Shown here one piece after another: positions 21,295-29,545 of a stretch of 43,351 nucleotides of DNA; the stretch's first letter is position 1; each line of letters begins with the position of its first letter. The notes beneath the pieces are model-generated. The model saw nothing but the letters and a program-made list of their open reading frames with translations, searched no databases and had not been told where the DNA came from. The translations under genes and the position numbers were made by a program. The stretch is from contig CAJIYX010000144.1 of assembly GCA_905181725.1 (NCBI GenBank), positions 1 through 43,351 on the forward strand, written 5' to 3'. The DNA comes from Alphaproteobacteria bacterium UBA830 (lineage in GTDB: Bacteria > Pseudomonadota > Alphaproteobacteria > MPNO01 > UBA830).

Positions 21295-22653
21295 CTATTT
21301 CCTGTCATCCCTATAGGCCCGGGCAAGAAGCTGGACCGGGTGCGGCGCATGAATAGGCACCGCCGGCGGCGGCGTTTCTTTTTCGGCCAGGCGCTCCATC
21401 CCCTGTAGGATGTGAAGACCCGCGAGCGGGCATTCGGAGACCACGTATTTCGGCGCCGTCTCAAGCGCTTTTCGGGCTGCCGGACGGCCGACCTTGATGG
21501 CGGTTTCGAAATTGTTTTTCATTATGCCCCAAGACCCACCATGACCCGAACAGCGCTCGATCACGTTCACCTCCACATCGGGGATCAGCCGCAATAATTC
21601 AGCGGCCTTCTGGCCCATATTCTGGGCGCGCGAATGGCAGGCGAGATGCACGGTCACCGGGCCGTCCAGCGGCTGCATACCGTCCGCGAGGCCCTCGTTC
21701 TTGGAGATGTCTACAACGTACTGGCTTATGTCGTGGGTGGCGCCGGACAGCAGCTTGATATCTTCATCATCCGGGAGGATCAGCGGCCATTCGAATTTGA
21801 GCATCAGAGAACAACTCGGCGTTAACGCCACAACGTCATAGCCCTTTTCGATCCACGTCCGGAACACGGCGGCAACCTGTTTGGCGGCCTCCGCAACACC
21901 GACAATATCGCCGTGTTCGAGCTTGGGCATGCCGCAACAGGCGGGGTGCAAAACCTCGGTCTTGACGCCGTTGCGCGCCAGCACTTCGAGCGCGTCCATC
22001 CCCATCGCCGGGTCGTTGTAGTTGACGAAACAGGTACCGTAGACCACGGCCTTGCGACCCGCAGCAGGCGCATCTGCGCTGCGCACTGGGGCGGTGGCTT
22101 TGGCACGGTCGATCAGCGTCTTTCCGTGGAATTTGGGCAGAGCGGCTTTCGCGTCGATTCCCGAAACGGCCTGCATGACCGGGCGCGTCAGCTTGTTGTC
22201 GGTGTTTGTCGCCCAGTTCGAAAGCGGTGCGACGGCACCCGCAAGCTTCCCGTTCCGGTCGGTTTTGGAAATCTGTTTAGCGACAAACGGCACCTCGCCC
22301 TTTTTGAGCTCCACTGCGCGGTATCGCAGCATGAGATGCGGCACATCGAGGTTGAACTCATGCGGCGGCACATAAGGGCATTTGGTCATAAAGCACATAT
22401 CACACAGCGTGCAGGCATCTACGACCGGTTTGAAACCCTTGGAATCGACAGTATCGAGTTCCATGCTTTCGGCTTCATCGATGAGATCGAAGAGAAGCGG
22501 GAACGAGTCGCACAGATTATGGCAACGCCGACAGCCATGACAGACGTCAAACTGGCGGCGCAGCTCGGCGTCCAGTTTTTCCTCGTCGTAGAAATCGGGC
22601 TCCTGCCAGGGGATTGGATGGCGTTCCGGCGCACCCAGGCTGCCTTCAGACAT
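21295..22653 (-). CDS. CCG-domain Fe-S oxidoreductase (GlpC/heterodisulfide reductase-like)
   Basis: 452 residues, soluble. The N-terminal ferredoxin part has two 4Fe-4S motifs: C38, C41, C44, C48 (CHGCRRCHNLC), and C81, C84, C87, C92 (CTLCDMCFMTKCP; four residues rather than three before the last Cys). Two CCG domains follow: HPACCGMPKLEHGD with TPSCSLMLKFEWP, and LACHSRAQNMG with ERCSGHGGSWGIM. These domains bind a non-cubane Fe-S cluster in heterodisulfide reductase and occur in GlpC. This is not a true GlpC since glpA and glpB are absent. An electron-transfer role to the rubrerythrin is an inference from gene order. It has a 136-bp leader after rubrerythrin. Confidence 0.85.
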   Translation of the reverse strand: MSEGSLGAPERHPIPWQEPDFYDEEKLDAELRRQFDVCHGCRRCHNLCDSFPLLFDLIDEAESMELDTVDSKGFKPVVDACTLCDMCFMTKCPYVPPHEFNLDVPHLMLRYRAVELKKGEVPFVAKQISKTDRNGKLAGAVAPLSNWATNTDNKLTRPVMQAVSGIDAKAALPKFHGKTLIDRAKATAPVRSADAPAAGRKAVVYGTCFVNYNDPAMGMDALEVLARNGVKTEVLHPACCGMPKLEHGDIVGVAEAAKQVAAVFRTWIEKGYDVVALTPSCSLMLKFEWPLILPDDEDIKLLSGATHDISQYVVDISKNEGLADGMQPLDGPVTVHLACHSRAQNMGQKAAELLRLIPDVEVNVIERCSGHGGSWGIMKNNFETAIKVGRPAARKALETAPKYVVSECPLAGLHILQGMERLAEKETPPPAVPIHAPHPVQLLARAYRDDRK

Positions 22654-22752
22654 CTGTCGACCTCATTTTGAGTAAATAATTTCAGTAAGTTAGCGCTCCC
22701 GGTCGGCAAAGAGCATTCGCATTTGCCCATGTCTTTACCCAGATGCGCTGGT

Positions 22753-22782
22753 GACCACCGGCCCTGTGAAAGGCCGGTGGTC
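22753..22782 (-). terminator. Hairpin after rubrerythrin, probable partial terminator
   Basis: Perfect 11-bp stem GACCACCGGCC (22753-22763) / GGCCGGTGGTC (22772-22782) with an 8-nt loop, 7 bp past the rubrerythrin stop. There is no U-tract on the minus strand, so it could instead be an mRNA 3'-end stabiliser allowing more rubrerythrin than Fe-S protein to be made from one transcript. Confidence 0.5.
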
Positions 22783-22789
22783 GGTCGAA

Positions 22790-23209
22790 TTAGTCGAGTT
22801 CGTCGAGCGCCTTCTGGAAACGTCCGGCATGCGAACGTTCGGCCTTGGCGAGGGTCTCGAACCAATCGGCAATCTCGTCGAAACCTTCATCACGGGCTTC
22901 GCGGGCCATTCCCGGATACATATCGGTGTATTCATGGGTCTCGCCGGCAACCGCCGCTTTGAGGTTGTTCGAGGTCGAACCAATGGGCTTACCCGTTGCG
23001 GGATCGCCGGTTTCCTCAAGATATTCGAGATGGCCGTGCGCGTGACCGGTTTCACCTTCGGCGGTGGACCGGAAAACGGATGCAACGTCGTTGTAGCCTT
23101 CAACATCGGCCTTTTGTGCGAAATAGAGATAACGGCGATTGGCCTGAGATTCGCCGGCAAAAGCGTCTTTCAGGTTGTTCTCGGTCTTTGTTCCACCAAG
23201 TGACGGCAT
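22790..23209 (-). CDS. Rubrerythrin without a rubredoxin domain
   Basis: 139 residues, a four-helix bundle with a non-heme di-iron site that reduces peroxide. Ligand residues fit: E20 in [13 protein letters not shown]53 and H56 in [12 protein letters not shown]90 and E93 in VAGETHEY, and E124 and H127 in [11 protein letters not shown]. There is no CxxC rubredoxin tail, so an external electron donor is needed; the adjacent Fe-S oxidoreductase is a candidate. ATG 23209 has a very good ribosome binding site (AAGGAGGGTG). Expression probably starts at the promoter 23333-23361 next to an Irr-box-like palindrome. Confidence 0.93.
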   Translation of the reverse strand: MPSLGGTKTENNLKDAFAGESQANRRYLYFAQKADVEGYNDVASVFRSTAEGETGHAHGHLEYLEETGDPATGKPIGSTSNNLKAAVAGETHEYTDMYPGMAREARDEGFDEIADWFETLAKAERSHAGRFQKALDELD

Positions 23210-23332
23210 GTCACCCTCCTTGTTCTGGTTATGAAGTCAGTCGTTTCGGTTTGCTGAATCACAATAAGCTGTGTCCCGCGGTCCGTATCCTGCCGGACCG
23301 AGCACCATCCATAGCGAATGTCGCTCCTAAGT

Positions 23333-23361
23333 TATATAGGCTGGAAGATGCCCGTCGTCAA
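23333..23361 (-). promoter_or_regulatory. Sigma-70 promoter of rubrerythrin
   Basis: Minus-strand TTGACG -35 (23356-23361), exactly 17 bp, then TATATA -10 (23333-23338). It lies about 124 bp before the rubrerythrin ATG and 3 bp from the Irr-box-like palindrome. Hexamers judged by eye. Confidence 0.7.
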
Positions 23362-23364
23362 CAG

Positions 23365-23381
23365 TTTAGAATGATTCTAGG
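23365..23381. promoter_or_regulatory. Irr-box (ICE)-like palindrome upstream of rubrerythrin
   Basis: TTTAGAATGATTCTAGG is an inverted repeat (TAGAA / TTCTA) around TGA, of the TTTAGAA-N3-TTCTAAA type reported for Irr targets in Alphaproteobacteria. It sits 3 bp upstream of the -35 box of the rubrerythrin promoter and just beyond the stop of irr. Such an upstream position is more compatible with activation than with simple blocking of polymerase, but this is inference. Confidence 0.65.
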
Positions 23382-23420
23382 GATGAAGGGCGCGACGAAT
23401 TGCGCTGCGCGCGGCTCAGC

Positions 23421-23846
23421 TCAGGCGCTGACCCGCACGATCACATCAACCCGCTGGACAGACTTGCCCGCAGGTGCCGCCGGCAATTCAGACACGTTGA
23501 TCTGGTCGCCCGGAATATCTTCGAGGGAACCCGTATCTTCATGGAAGAAGTGATGATGATCGCCGGTATTGGTATCAAAGTAGGACCGCCCGGCCTCGAC
23601 CACAACCTCTCGCATGAGCCCAGCATCGGTAAACTGGTGCAGGGAATTATAGATCGTCGCAAGAGAGACACTGACACCGGCTGCACGCGCTTCGCCGTGC
23701 AGGTCCTCCGCGGTGACATGCCGGTTTTCGCCCTCGAACAGAAGTTTGGCCAGAGCAATCCGCTGCCGGGTGGGTCGAAGGCCTGCTCCTTTCAGACGCG
23801 CGATCACGCCTGAATACGGCCTGTTATGAGAGGGGTTCTCAGTCAT
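23421..23846 (-). CDS. irr: Fur family iron-responsive regulator Irr
   Basis: 141 residues. A winged-helix DNA-binding domain (LKGAGLRPTRQRIALAKLL, SLATIYNSLHQF) is followed by the dimerisation domain with the three-His stretch HHHFF (97-99) that binds heme or metal in Irr. RHVTAEDLHGEA is the Irr-type helix after the wing. Irr is the alphaproteobacterial Fur paralog that reports heme/iron status and both represses and activates. No N-terminal heme regulatory Cys-Pro motif is present. It lies between nitronate monooxygenase and rubrerythrin; a weak ICE-like palindrome upstream suggests autoregulation. Confidence 0.9.
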   Translation of the reverse strand: MTENPSHNRPYSGVIARLKGAGLRPTRQRIALAKLLFEGENRHVTAEDLHGEARAAGVSVSLATIYNSLHQFTDAGLMREVVVEAGRSYFDTNTGDHHHFFHEDTGSLEDIPGDQINVSELPAAPAGKSVQRVDVIVRVSA

Positions 23847-23910
23847 CAGTTAGATATAGGACGTATGACAGAATTTTTAAAGGCAAAAAACACAAGGCGT
23901 AAACGAGACG

Positions 23911-23927
23911 TTTGGAATTGATCCAAA
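23911..23927. promoter_or_regulatory. Imperfect ICE-like palindrome upstream of irr
   Basis: TTTGGAATTGATCCAAA is a perfect 6-bp inverted repeat around 5 bp. It agrees with TTTAGAA-N3-TTCTAAA at 11 of 14 defined positions. It lies about 65 bp before the irr ATG, 20 bp past the stop of the upstream gene. It could be an Irr autoregulatory site or a chance hairpin. Confidence 0.35.
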
Positions 23928-23947
23928 CTTTATCCGTCGACAGCCGG

Positions 23948-25336
23948 TTAAGCGCCGGTGTGCAGCCGGTCGACCAGTTCCTTAACGGTGGGAATAAATC
24001 CGTTCGCATAGAACGGGTCGTCCTTGAACTTATAAGCGTTGTGGCCGGCGAACATCAGCTGTTCGTCAACCGGGTCGCCATGGACGATGTCCTGCAGCGT
24101 TTTCTGGATGCAGTACGAGCGGGGGTCCGGGCGGCGGCCAGTGGTGCCGGCCTCGTTCTGTGCCCAGTTGGAAAACTGGCACTGCGACAAACAGCCCATA
24201 CAGTCTGTTTGATCTGTGTGGATCTGCTTGCCCTTTTCAGCCGAAACGAAGATCACGGTTGAATCCGGCGTCCGCAGAGCGTCGGTATATCCGTCGGACA
24301 CCCATTTCTCGGCGCGCGCCTTGTCGGCAGCGGTGACGAAAATCTGGCGGCCACGTGCGCCGATCTTGAATTCCTGGTTCAGTTCGCCGGCAGCTTCATC
24401 GACAAACGCTATCTGGCGATCCGAACGTCCCTTGAGCTCGCGCAGGAACGGATTGCGCACCGCCGACGAATAGAAACCGGTCGGACTGAATTTGTTGAGA
24501 AAGATATCGCCTTCCTCAAGCGTGAGCAGGCGCGTCTTCCATTCCTTGGAAATCGGGCTTTCCTGGGTCAGGAGCGGGCGCGTCCCGAACTGGAAAACAA
24601 CCGGCGCCACATCGGGATCTTCGATCCAGTCCGCCCAGTCGCGCATATACCAGACCCCGCCGGCCATCACGATCGGCACGGTATTCAGACCCAGCTCGTT
24701 CATGACCTTGCGCAGTTCCGCAACGCGCGGGTGCGGGTCTTCGGGCACATTGGGATCTTCGCTGTTCGACAGGCCGTTGTGACCGCCGGCCCGCCACGGG
24801 TCTTCATAGACCACGCCGCCGAGCCATTCGGGAAATTTGTGATATGCCCGTTTCCACAGCGCGCGAAATGCCCGGGCGGATGAGACGATCGGATAGTAAT
24901 AAACGCCGTATTCCGCCGAAATCTGGGCAATTTTATACGGCATGCCGGCGCCGCAGGTGACTCCGTGAATAAGATCCTTGGCCCCGCCGAGAACGCCGCG
25001 CAGAACCCGTTCGGCGCCGGCCATTTCCCACAGAACATTCATGTGGATGCGACCTTCGCCACCCGAGACATCGTGGGCGATACGGGCCTGTGCCAGCCCG
25101 CCCTGGATGGCGTAGGCCAGAAGTTCTTCATGCCGGTCACGCCGCGTTCGCCCCTGATAGTTCAGCGGGATCGGTTTCCCGTTTTCATCAAAGGAATCAG
25201 CGTTCACGGCGGAGAACGTGCCGACGCCGCCCGTCGCTGCCCATGCGCCGGAGCTTTCACCATTTGATACAGCGATGCCCTTGCCGCCCTCAACAAGAGG
25301 GGCGACCTCCTTGCCGGATATGACAAGCGGTTGCAA
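23948..25336 (-). CDS. Nitronate monooxygenase-like FMN protein with C-terminal Cys cluster
   Basis: About 462 residues, TIM-barrel flavoprotein of the nitronate monooxygenase / 2-nitropropane dioxygenase superfamily. FMN contacts are suggested by GVTCGAGMP, VMAGGVWY and FQFGTRPLLTQE. The C-terminal part carries CMGCLSQC plus a later Cys (RSYCIQKT), which classical nitronate monooxygenases lack and which could hold a metal or Fe-S cluster. The substrate is unknown. No ATG lies between the upstream in-frame TAG (25349-25351) and the conserved region; TTG 25336 gives MQPLVISGKEV, which matches relatives, but the ribosome binding site GGAG is 16 nt away, and a CTG at 25345 is better spaced. Upstream of irr. 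Confidence 0.85.
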   Translation of the reverse strand: MQPLVISGKEVAPLVEGGKGIAVSNGESSGAWAATGGVGTFSAVNADSFDENGKPIPLNYQGRTRRDRHEELLAYAIQGGLAQARIAHDVSGGEGRIHMNVLWEMAGAERVLRGVLGGAKDLIHGVTCGAGMPYKIAQISAEYGVYYYPIVSSARAFRALWKRAYHKFPEWLGGVVYEDPWRAGGHNGLSNSEDPNVPEDPHPRVAELRKVMNELGLNTVPIVMAGGVWYMRDWADWIEDPDVAPVVFQFGTRPLLTQESPISKEWKTRLLTLEEGDIFLNKFSPTGFYSSAVRNPFLRELKGRSDRQIAFVDEAAGELNQEFKIGARGRQIFVTAADKARAEKWVSDGYTDALRTPDSTVIFVSAEKGKQIHTDQTDCMGCLSQCQFSNWAQNEAGTTGRRPDPRSYCIQKTLQDIVHGDPVDEQLMFAGHNAYKFKDDPFYANGFIPTVKELVDRLHTGA

Positions 25337-25379
25337 CGGTTTCAGAATCTATCTCCCGGACACGTGCCGTATGAATACT

Positions 25380-25385
25380 ATTATA
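25380..25385 (-). promoter_or_regulatory. -10 element for the nitronate monooxygenase-like gene
   Basis: A perfect TATAAT on the minus strand, 44 bp before the TTG start. The spacing positions for a -35 give only CTGGCC or TGGCCG, so the promoter may need an activator or may be a chance match. Confidence 0.35.
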
Positions 25386-25469
25386 TGAAGGGTTTCCAAA
25401 ACGGCCAGTCTCGGACAGTGAATTAAATTCATTGCCCGGGACCGAAACCCGTTTTTAGCGATCTAGAGA

Positions 25470-27605
25470 TCAGCTCTCGCTGGCTGCTTCTTCCTTCGTA
25501 TCGGACAGATCTTCACCGGTTTCCTGGTTGACGACTTTCATCGACAGGCGAACCTTGCCGCGATCGTCGACCGCCAGGACCTTGACCTTGACCTGGTCGC
25601 CTTCGTTGATCACATCGGTGACCTTTTCGACCCGGCGATTTTCCAGTTCGGAAATATGCACCAGCCCGTCGCGGGATCCCATGAAGTTCACGAATGCACC
25701 GAAATCGACGACCTTGACCACCTTGCCGGTGTAGATCACGCCGATTTCCGGCTCGGCAACGATGCCTTTGATCCAGTTGACGGCGGCTTCGGCGGCGGCG
25801 TTATCAACCGACGATACCTTGATCGTGCCATCGTCCTCGATATCGACCTTGGCGCCGGTTTCATCGCAAATTTCGCGAATAACCTTACCGCCGGTGCCGA
25901 TGACTTCACGGATCTTGTCCTTCGGAATCTGGAAGGTCGTGATCCGGGGGGCGAAGTCGCTGACTTCTTCCCGGCCCGATGTCAGCGCGTCCGCCATCTC
26001 ACCCAGGATGTGCAGGCGGCCGCCCTTGGCCTGGCCGAGCGCAACCTGCATGATCTCCTCGGTAATACCGGTAATCTTGATATCCATCTGGAGGGCAGTG
26101 ATGCCTTCCTCGGTACCGGCAACCTTGAAGTCCATGTCGCCAAGGTGATCCTCGTCGCCGAGAATGTCGGACAGAACGGCGAAGCGTTCGTCTTCCTTGA
26201 TCAGACCCATGGCGATACCTGCACACGGACGACGCAGCGGAACACCCGCATCCATAAGGGAAAGCGATGTGCCGCAGACCGTCGCCATCGACGACGAGCC
26301 GTTGGACTCCGTGACTTCCGACACGATACGCATCGTGTAGGGGAAATCCTCTTTCTTCGGCAGCAGGGCACGAATGGCACGCCAAGCGAGCTTTCCGTGA
26401 CCAATTTCACGACGTCCCGGAGAACGCAGGAAGCTGGCTTCACCGACCGAGTAGGGAGGGAAGTTGTAGTGCAGCAGGAAGTGTTCGCGATATTCGCCTT
26501 CAAGCGCATCGATGATCTGCTCGTCCTGACCGGTACCCAGTGTCGCGGTCACGATCGCCTGGGTTTCACCCCGGGTGAACAGAGCCGAGCCATGCGCACG
26601 CGGCAGAATACCGACTTCAGAAGCAATCGGCCGCACGGTTTCGAGATCACGGCCATCGATACGCTGCTTTGTGTCAAGAATCGCATTCCGGACGATGTTT
26701 TTCTCGACCGTCTTCAGCATGCCCTTGGCACGTTCCCGAATGCTGTCGTCATCATCAGCAAACGATTCCATCGCCGCGGATTTGGCCGCACCGATCTTCT
26801 CGACACGCGCCTGCTTAACGGTTTCCTGATACGCATCGCGCAGACCGGCTTCGGCCGCCGCAGTGACCCGTGCAAGAAGCGCTTCTTCGTCATCAGGTGC
26901 CTGGGGAATATCCCAGGGCTCTTTCGCGCAGAGCTCGGCGAGCTCAACGATCATGTCGATCACCGGCTGGAAGCCGCTATGCGCAAACATCACCGCGCCG
27001 AGCATGACATCTTCGGAAAGCTCATTCGCTTCCGATTCCACCATGTTTACGGCATTGGCGGTGCCGGCCACGATCATGTCGAGATCGGTATCGGCCATCT
27101 GGTCCTGAAGCGGGTTGAGCACATATTCGCCATCGATATAGGCGACGCGTGCTGCGCCGATCGGGCCCATGAACGGGATGCCCGAAATGGTCAGCGCTGC
27201 GGATGAGCCGACAAGCGCAGCTATATCCGGATCGTTTTCCAGATCATGCGCCATCACGGTGCAGATAACCTGGGTTTCGTTCCGGAAATTACCGGCAAAG
27301 AGCGGCCGCAGCGGACGGTCGATAAGGCGGGACGTCAGCGTTTCCTTTTCGGACGGCCGGCCTTCGCGCTTGAAAAAGCCACCCGGGATCTTACCGGCGG
27401 CATATGTTTTTTCCTGATAGTTGATTGTCAGCGGGAAAAAATCGATTCCCGGCTTCGGCGATCTCTGGGCCACGGCGGTGCAAAGCACCTGCGTGCCGCC
27501 ATAGGTGACCATCACAGCCCCATCGGCCTGCCGGGCGATTTTGCCGGTTTCAATGATGAGCGGACGACCGCCCCATTCAATTTCTTTACGGTGTTCGGTG
27601 AACAT
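25470..27605 (-). CDS. pnp: Polyribonucleotide nucleotidyltransferase (PNPase)
   Basis: 711 residues, 3'-5' phosphorolytic exoribonuclease and degradosome component. Two RNase PH domains (first from [20 protein letters not shown]; second from [18 protein letters not shown], with the active-site region [26 protein letters not shown]) flank an all-helical linker. A KH domain ([17 protein letters not shown]) and an S1 domain ([18 protein letters not shown]) finish the protein, with a short acidic tail. ATG 27605 follows GGAAGGAATG. The 213-bp leader after rpsO is highly structured and likely regulates its own expression. Confidence 0.98.
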   Translation of the reverse strand: MFTEHRKEIEWGGRPLIIETGKIARQADGAVMVTYGGTQVLCTAVAQRSPKPGIDFFPLTINYQEKTYAAGKIPGGFFKREGRPSEKETLTSRLIDRPLRPLFAGNFRNETQVICTVMAHDLENDPDIAALVGSSAALTISGIPFMGPIGAARVAYIDGEYVLNPLQDQMADTDLDMIVAGTANAVNMVESEANELSEDVMLGAVMFAHSGFQPVIDMIVELAELCAKEPWDIPQAPDDEEALLARVTAAAEAGLRDAYQETVKQARVEKIGAAKSAAMESFADDDDSIRERAKGMLKTVEKNIVRNAILDTKQRIDGRDLETVRPIASEVGILPRAHGSALFTRGETQAIVTATLGTGQDEQIIDALEGEYREHFLLHYNFPPYSVGEASFLRSPGRREIGHGKLAWRAIRALLPKKEDFPYTMRIVSEVTESNGSSSMATVCGTSLSLMDAGVPLRRPCAGIAMGLIKEDERFAVLSDILGDEDHLGDMDFKVAGTEEGITALQMDIKITGITEEIMQVALGQAKGGRLHILGEMADALTSGREEVSDFAPRITTFQIPKDKIREVIGTGGKVIREICDETGAKVDIEDDGTIKVSSVDNAAAEAAVNWIKGIVAEPEIGVIYTGKVVKVVDFGAFVNFMGSRDGLVHISELENRRVEKVTDVINEGDQVKVKVLAVDDRGKVRLSMKVVNQETGEDLSDTKEEAASES

Positions 27606-27663
27606 ATCTTACATTCCTTCCTAAGCCCGCCGCCCTACGCGGTCGAGCCGGTTTCGCATCGAC

Positions 27664-27710
27664 AAAGTGCCTGCATGCGGCCGGCGGGTGTTCGACCCTT
27701 GCCGGACTTT
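27664..27710 (-). promoter_or_regulatory. Second hairpin of the pnp leader
   Basis: AAAGT (27664-27668) pairs with ACTTT (27706-27710), and inside it CCGGC-GGGT (27681-27689) pairs with ACCC (27695-27698) and GCCGG (27701-27705) around a 5-nt loop. It lies 60-105 bp before the pnp ATG. Confidence 0.45.
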
Positions 27711-27741
27711 GCGCGCGACCCCCATGGCCGCGACCGTTTAT

Positions 27742-27810
27742 CCGTATTCGCGTATATGCGACAGCGGCCTGCGATGTCGCAGGCCCGTGTACATATCAAA
27801 GCGAATACGG
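27742..27810 (-). promoter_or_regulatory. Long nested hairpin between rpsO and pnp
   Basis: Three nested perfect inverted repeats: CCGTATTCGC (27742-27751) with GCGAATACGG (27801-27810), ATATG (27754-27758) with CATAT (27792-27796), and GGCCTGCGA (27766-27774) with TCGCAGGCC (27777-27785). Together they make about 24 base pairs in a 69-nt element starting 8 nt past the rpsO stop. In E. coli a double-stranded pnp leader is cut by RNase III and then drives PNPase autocontrol; this element sits in the same place. There is no U-tract, so it is unlikely to be a simple terminator. Confidence 0.7.
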
Positions 27811-27818
27811 TGTTCTGA

Positions 27819-28088
27819 TCAGCGCCGCAGTCCGAGGCTTGCGATCAGTTTCTCATAGCGCGATTGATCCTTGCGCTTGAGATAATCGAGCAGGCGCCGT
27901 CTCTGGCCGACCATCATCAGCAGGCCACGACGCGAGTGGAAATCTTTTTTGTGTTCTTTTAGGTGTTCCGTGAGGTTGCCGATGCGCTCCGACAGGATCG
28001 CAACTTGAACCTCGGGCGAGCCTGTATCGTATTCGCCGGTGGAATATTCCTTGATGAGCTCAGCTTTGCGCTCTTGCGTAATCGACAT
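27819..28088 (-). CDS. rpsO: 30S ribosomal protein S15
   Basis: 89 residues, a primary 16S rRNA binder that also bridges to the large subunit. Canonical features are [42 protein letters not shown] and [10 protein letters not shown]. Its ribosome binding site GGAG is formed by the last codons of truB, and the truB stop lies only 3 bp before the rpsO ATG, so the two are coupled. Confidence 0.99.
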   Translation of the reverse strand: MSITQERKAELIKEYSTGEYDTGSPEVQVAILSERIGNLTEHLKEHKKDFHSRRGLLMMVGQRRRLLDYLKRKDQSRYEKLIASLGLRR

Positions 28089-28091
28089 CGT

Positions 28092-29063
28092 TTACTCCAT
28101 TTCCGCGCCCGTCATGGGGGCGCCTTCGATGTTAAGCACCCGAACCGGCCGGATTTCCTCTCCTTCGAGACGGGCGAGCGCAACCGGGATATCCCCCGAC
28201 ATGGCACACAGAACATCTCCGTCGCATAATGCGTCCAACTGGTTCGCATCGACGAAAATTGTACTGCCGCTTCGCGCCCGGACCGCGCGTCCATGACGCA
28301 GGTGGTCGGTCTGGGTATCCGTCATGGCCAGCGCCGGGATGTCGTCCAGCGCGGTCGTGACGGGCAGCAAGGTATCTTGCGGGTGCGCAGATAGCATGGA
28401 TTCAGCCAGTTTATCCAGCGAAATCGCATCTTCTTCGGAAAATGGTCCGCACAGCGTTCGGCGCAGTTCGGACACGAAGGCAACCGTACCGAGACGAACG
28501 CCAAGATCGCGAGCCAGACTGCGGATATATGTGCCTTTTCCGCAGTCGACTTCGAACACCGCATGATCGGGATCCGGTCGATCAACGAGCTCGAAACGGC
28601 TGATTTCCACATTCCTGGCGGGCGGCAATTCGCCATTGCCATCACGCGCTTTTTTATAGGATCGCTGTCCATCAATCTTGATCGCCGAATAGACCGGCGG
28701 GACCTGCAACACGGTGCCGGTAAAAGCCGGCAGGGCCGCCCGGATTTCTGAATCGTCGGGCCGCACCTCGCTGGTCGCAATCACGCGGCCTTCGAGGTCG
28801 TCGGTATCCCGCGCCTCGCCGAAACAGGTGGTAAAACGATATGCTTTGGCACCATCCATAACGTAAGGAACGGTTTTGGTGGCTTCGCCCAACGCGATCG
28901 GCAGAACACCGGTCGCCAGAGGGTCCAGCGTGCCGGCATGACCGGCTTTCTGCGCATTGAAAATTCGGCGGACCCGTCCCACGACCTGGGTTGAGGTCAG
29001 ACCGATATCCTTGTCGACTGCGACCCAGCCATGAACAGGGTTGCCCCGGCGTCTACGTCCCAT
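28092..29063 (-). CDS. truB: tRNA pseudouridine(55) synthase
   Basis: 323 residues, makes pseudouridine 55 in the T-loop of all tRNAs. The catalytic Asp is D47 in GHAGTLDPLATGVLP. Other motifs are GEATKTVPYV, YKKARDGNG and the KGTYIRSLARDLG loop. A C-terminal PUA-like part ends it. I start at ATG 29063 (MGRRRRGNPVHGW), the usual N-terminus, although ATG 29093 in the same frame adds ten residues. Both starts overlap the 3' end of rbfA. Confidence 0.95.
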   Translation of the reverse strand: MGRRRRGNPVHGWVAVDKDIGLTSTQVVGRVRRIFNAQKAGHAGTLDPLATGVLPIALGEATKTVPYVMDGAKAYRFTTCFGEARDTDDLEGRVIATSEVRPDDSEIRAALPAFTGTVLQVPPVYSAIKIDGQRSYKKARDGNGELPPARNVEISRFELVDRPDPDHAVFEVDCGKGTYIRSLARDLGVRLGTVAFVSELRRTLCGPFSEEDAISLDKLAESMLSAHPQDTLLPVTTALDDIPALAMTDTQTDHLRHGRAVRARSGSTIFVDANQLDALCDGDVLCAMSGDIPVALARLEGEEIRPVRVLNIEGAPMTGAEME

Positions 29064-29484
29064 CTTCTTCAGGATCAGCGTCGGGTGCGGCATCCTGGGG
29101 GGCGTTCACATCGGCGGCGACAGCCGGGCTTCGCAATAGGGCATCGATGTAAGCGGCATTGTCGAAGCTGGCATCAATCTCGAAAGACAGCGACGGCAGA
29201 CGGCGAAGATCGACCTCGGATGCAACACGGCGGCGAAAAAACGGAGCCGCCCGGTTCAGGCTTTCGAGGATTTCGTCGCTGCCGGTGCCGCCAAGCGGCA
29301 TCACAAAGGCTGTTGCATTGCGCAGATCAGGACTGACGCGGACTTCGGTGACTGTAATCGTGACCCCATCGAGACCGGGGTCATTCGCTTCGCCACGATC
29401 GATCAGCTGGACCAGGACATGCCGGACCACTTCACCAATACGCAACTGCCGCTGGCTGCGGGACTTCGATTCACCGCGCTTCAT
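29053..29484 (-). CDS. rbfA: 30S ribosome-binding factor A
   Basis: 143 residues, a KH-type assembly factor for the 16S 5' end, also needed in the cold. Family motifs: RIGEVVRHVLVQLI, VTITEVRVSPDLRNATAFVMPLGG, and FRRRVASEVDLRRLPSLSFEID. The C-terminal tail is acidic and overlaps the truB start. It lies 61 bp after infB, in the usual infB-rbfA-truB order. Confidence 0.96.
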   Translation of the reverse strand: MKRGESKSRSQRQLRIGEVVRHVLVQLIDRGEANDPGLDGVTITVTEVRVSPDLRNATAFVMPLGGTGSDEILESLNRAAPFFRRRVASEVDLRRLPSLSFEIDASFDNAAYIDALLRSPAVAADVNAPQDAAPDADPEEDGT

Positions 29485-29545
29485 CGTAATAATCCGCTAA
29501 ATAACCTGTTGTGGCACCGTGACGGCGCCAATACCGAACTGCGTT

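Noticed and set aside
25656-27206. 516-codon plus-strand open frame opposite pnp
   Set aside because: It is antisense to the whole conserved PNPase coding region, has no recognisable domain and no ribosome binding site; long antisense frames are expected in GC-rich DNA.
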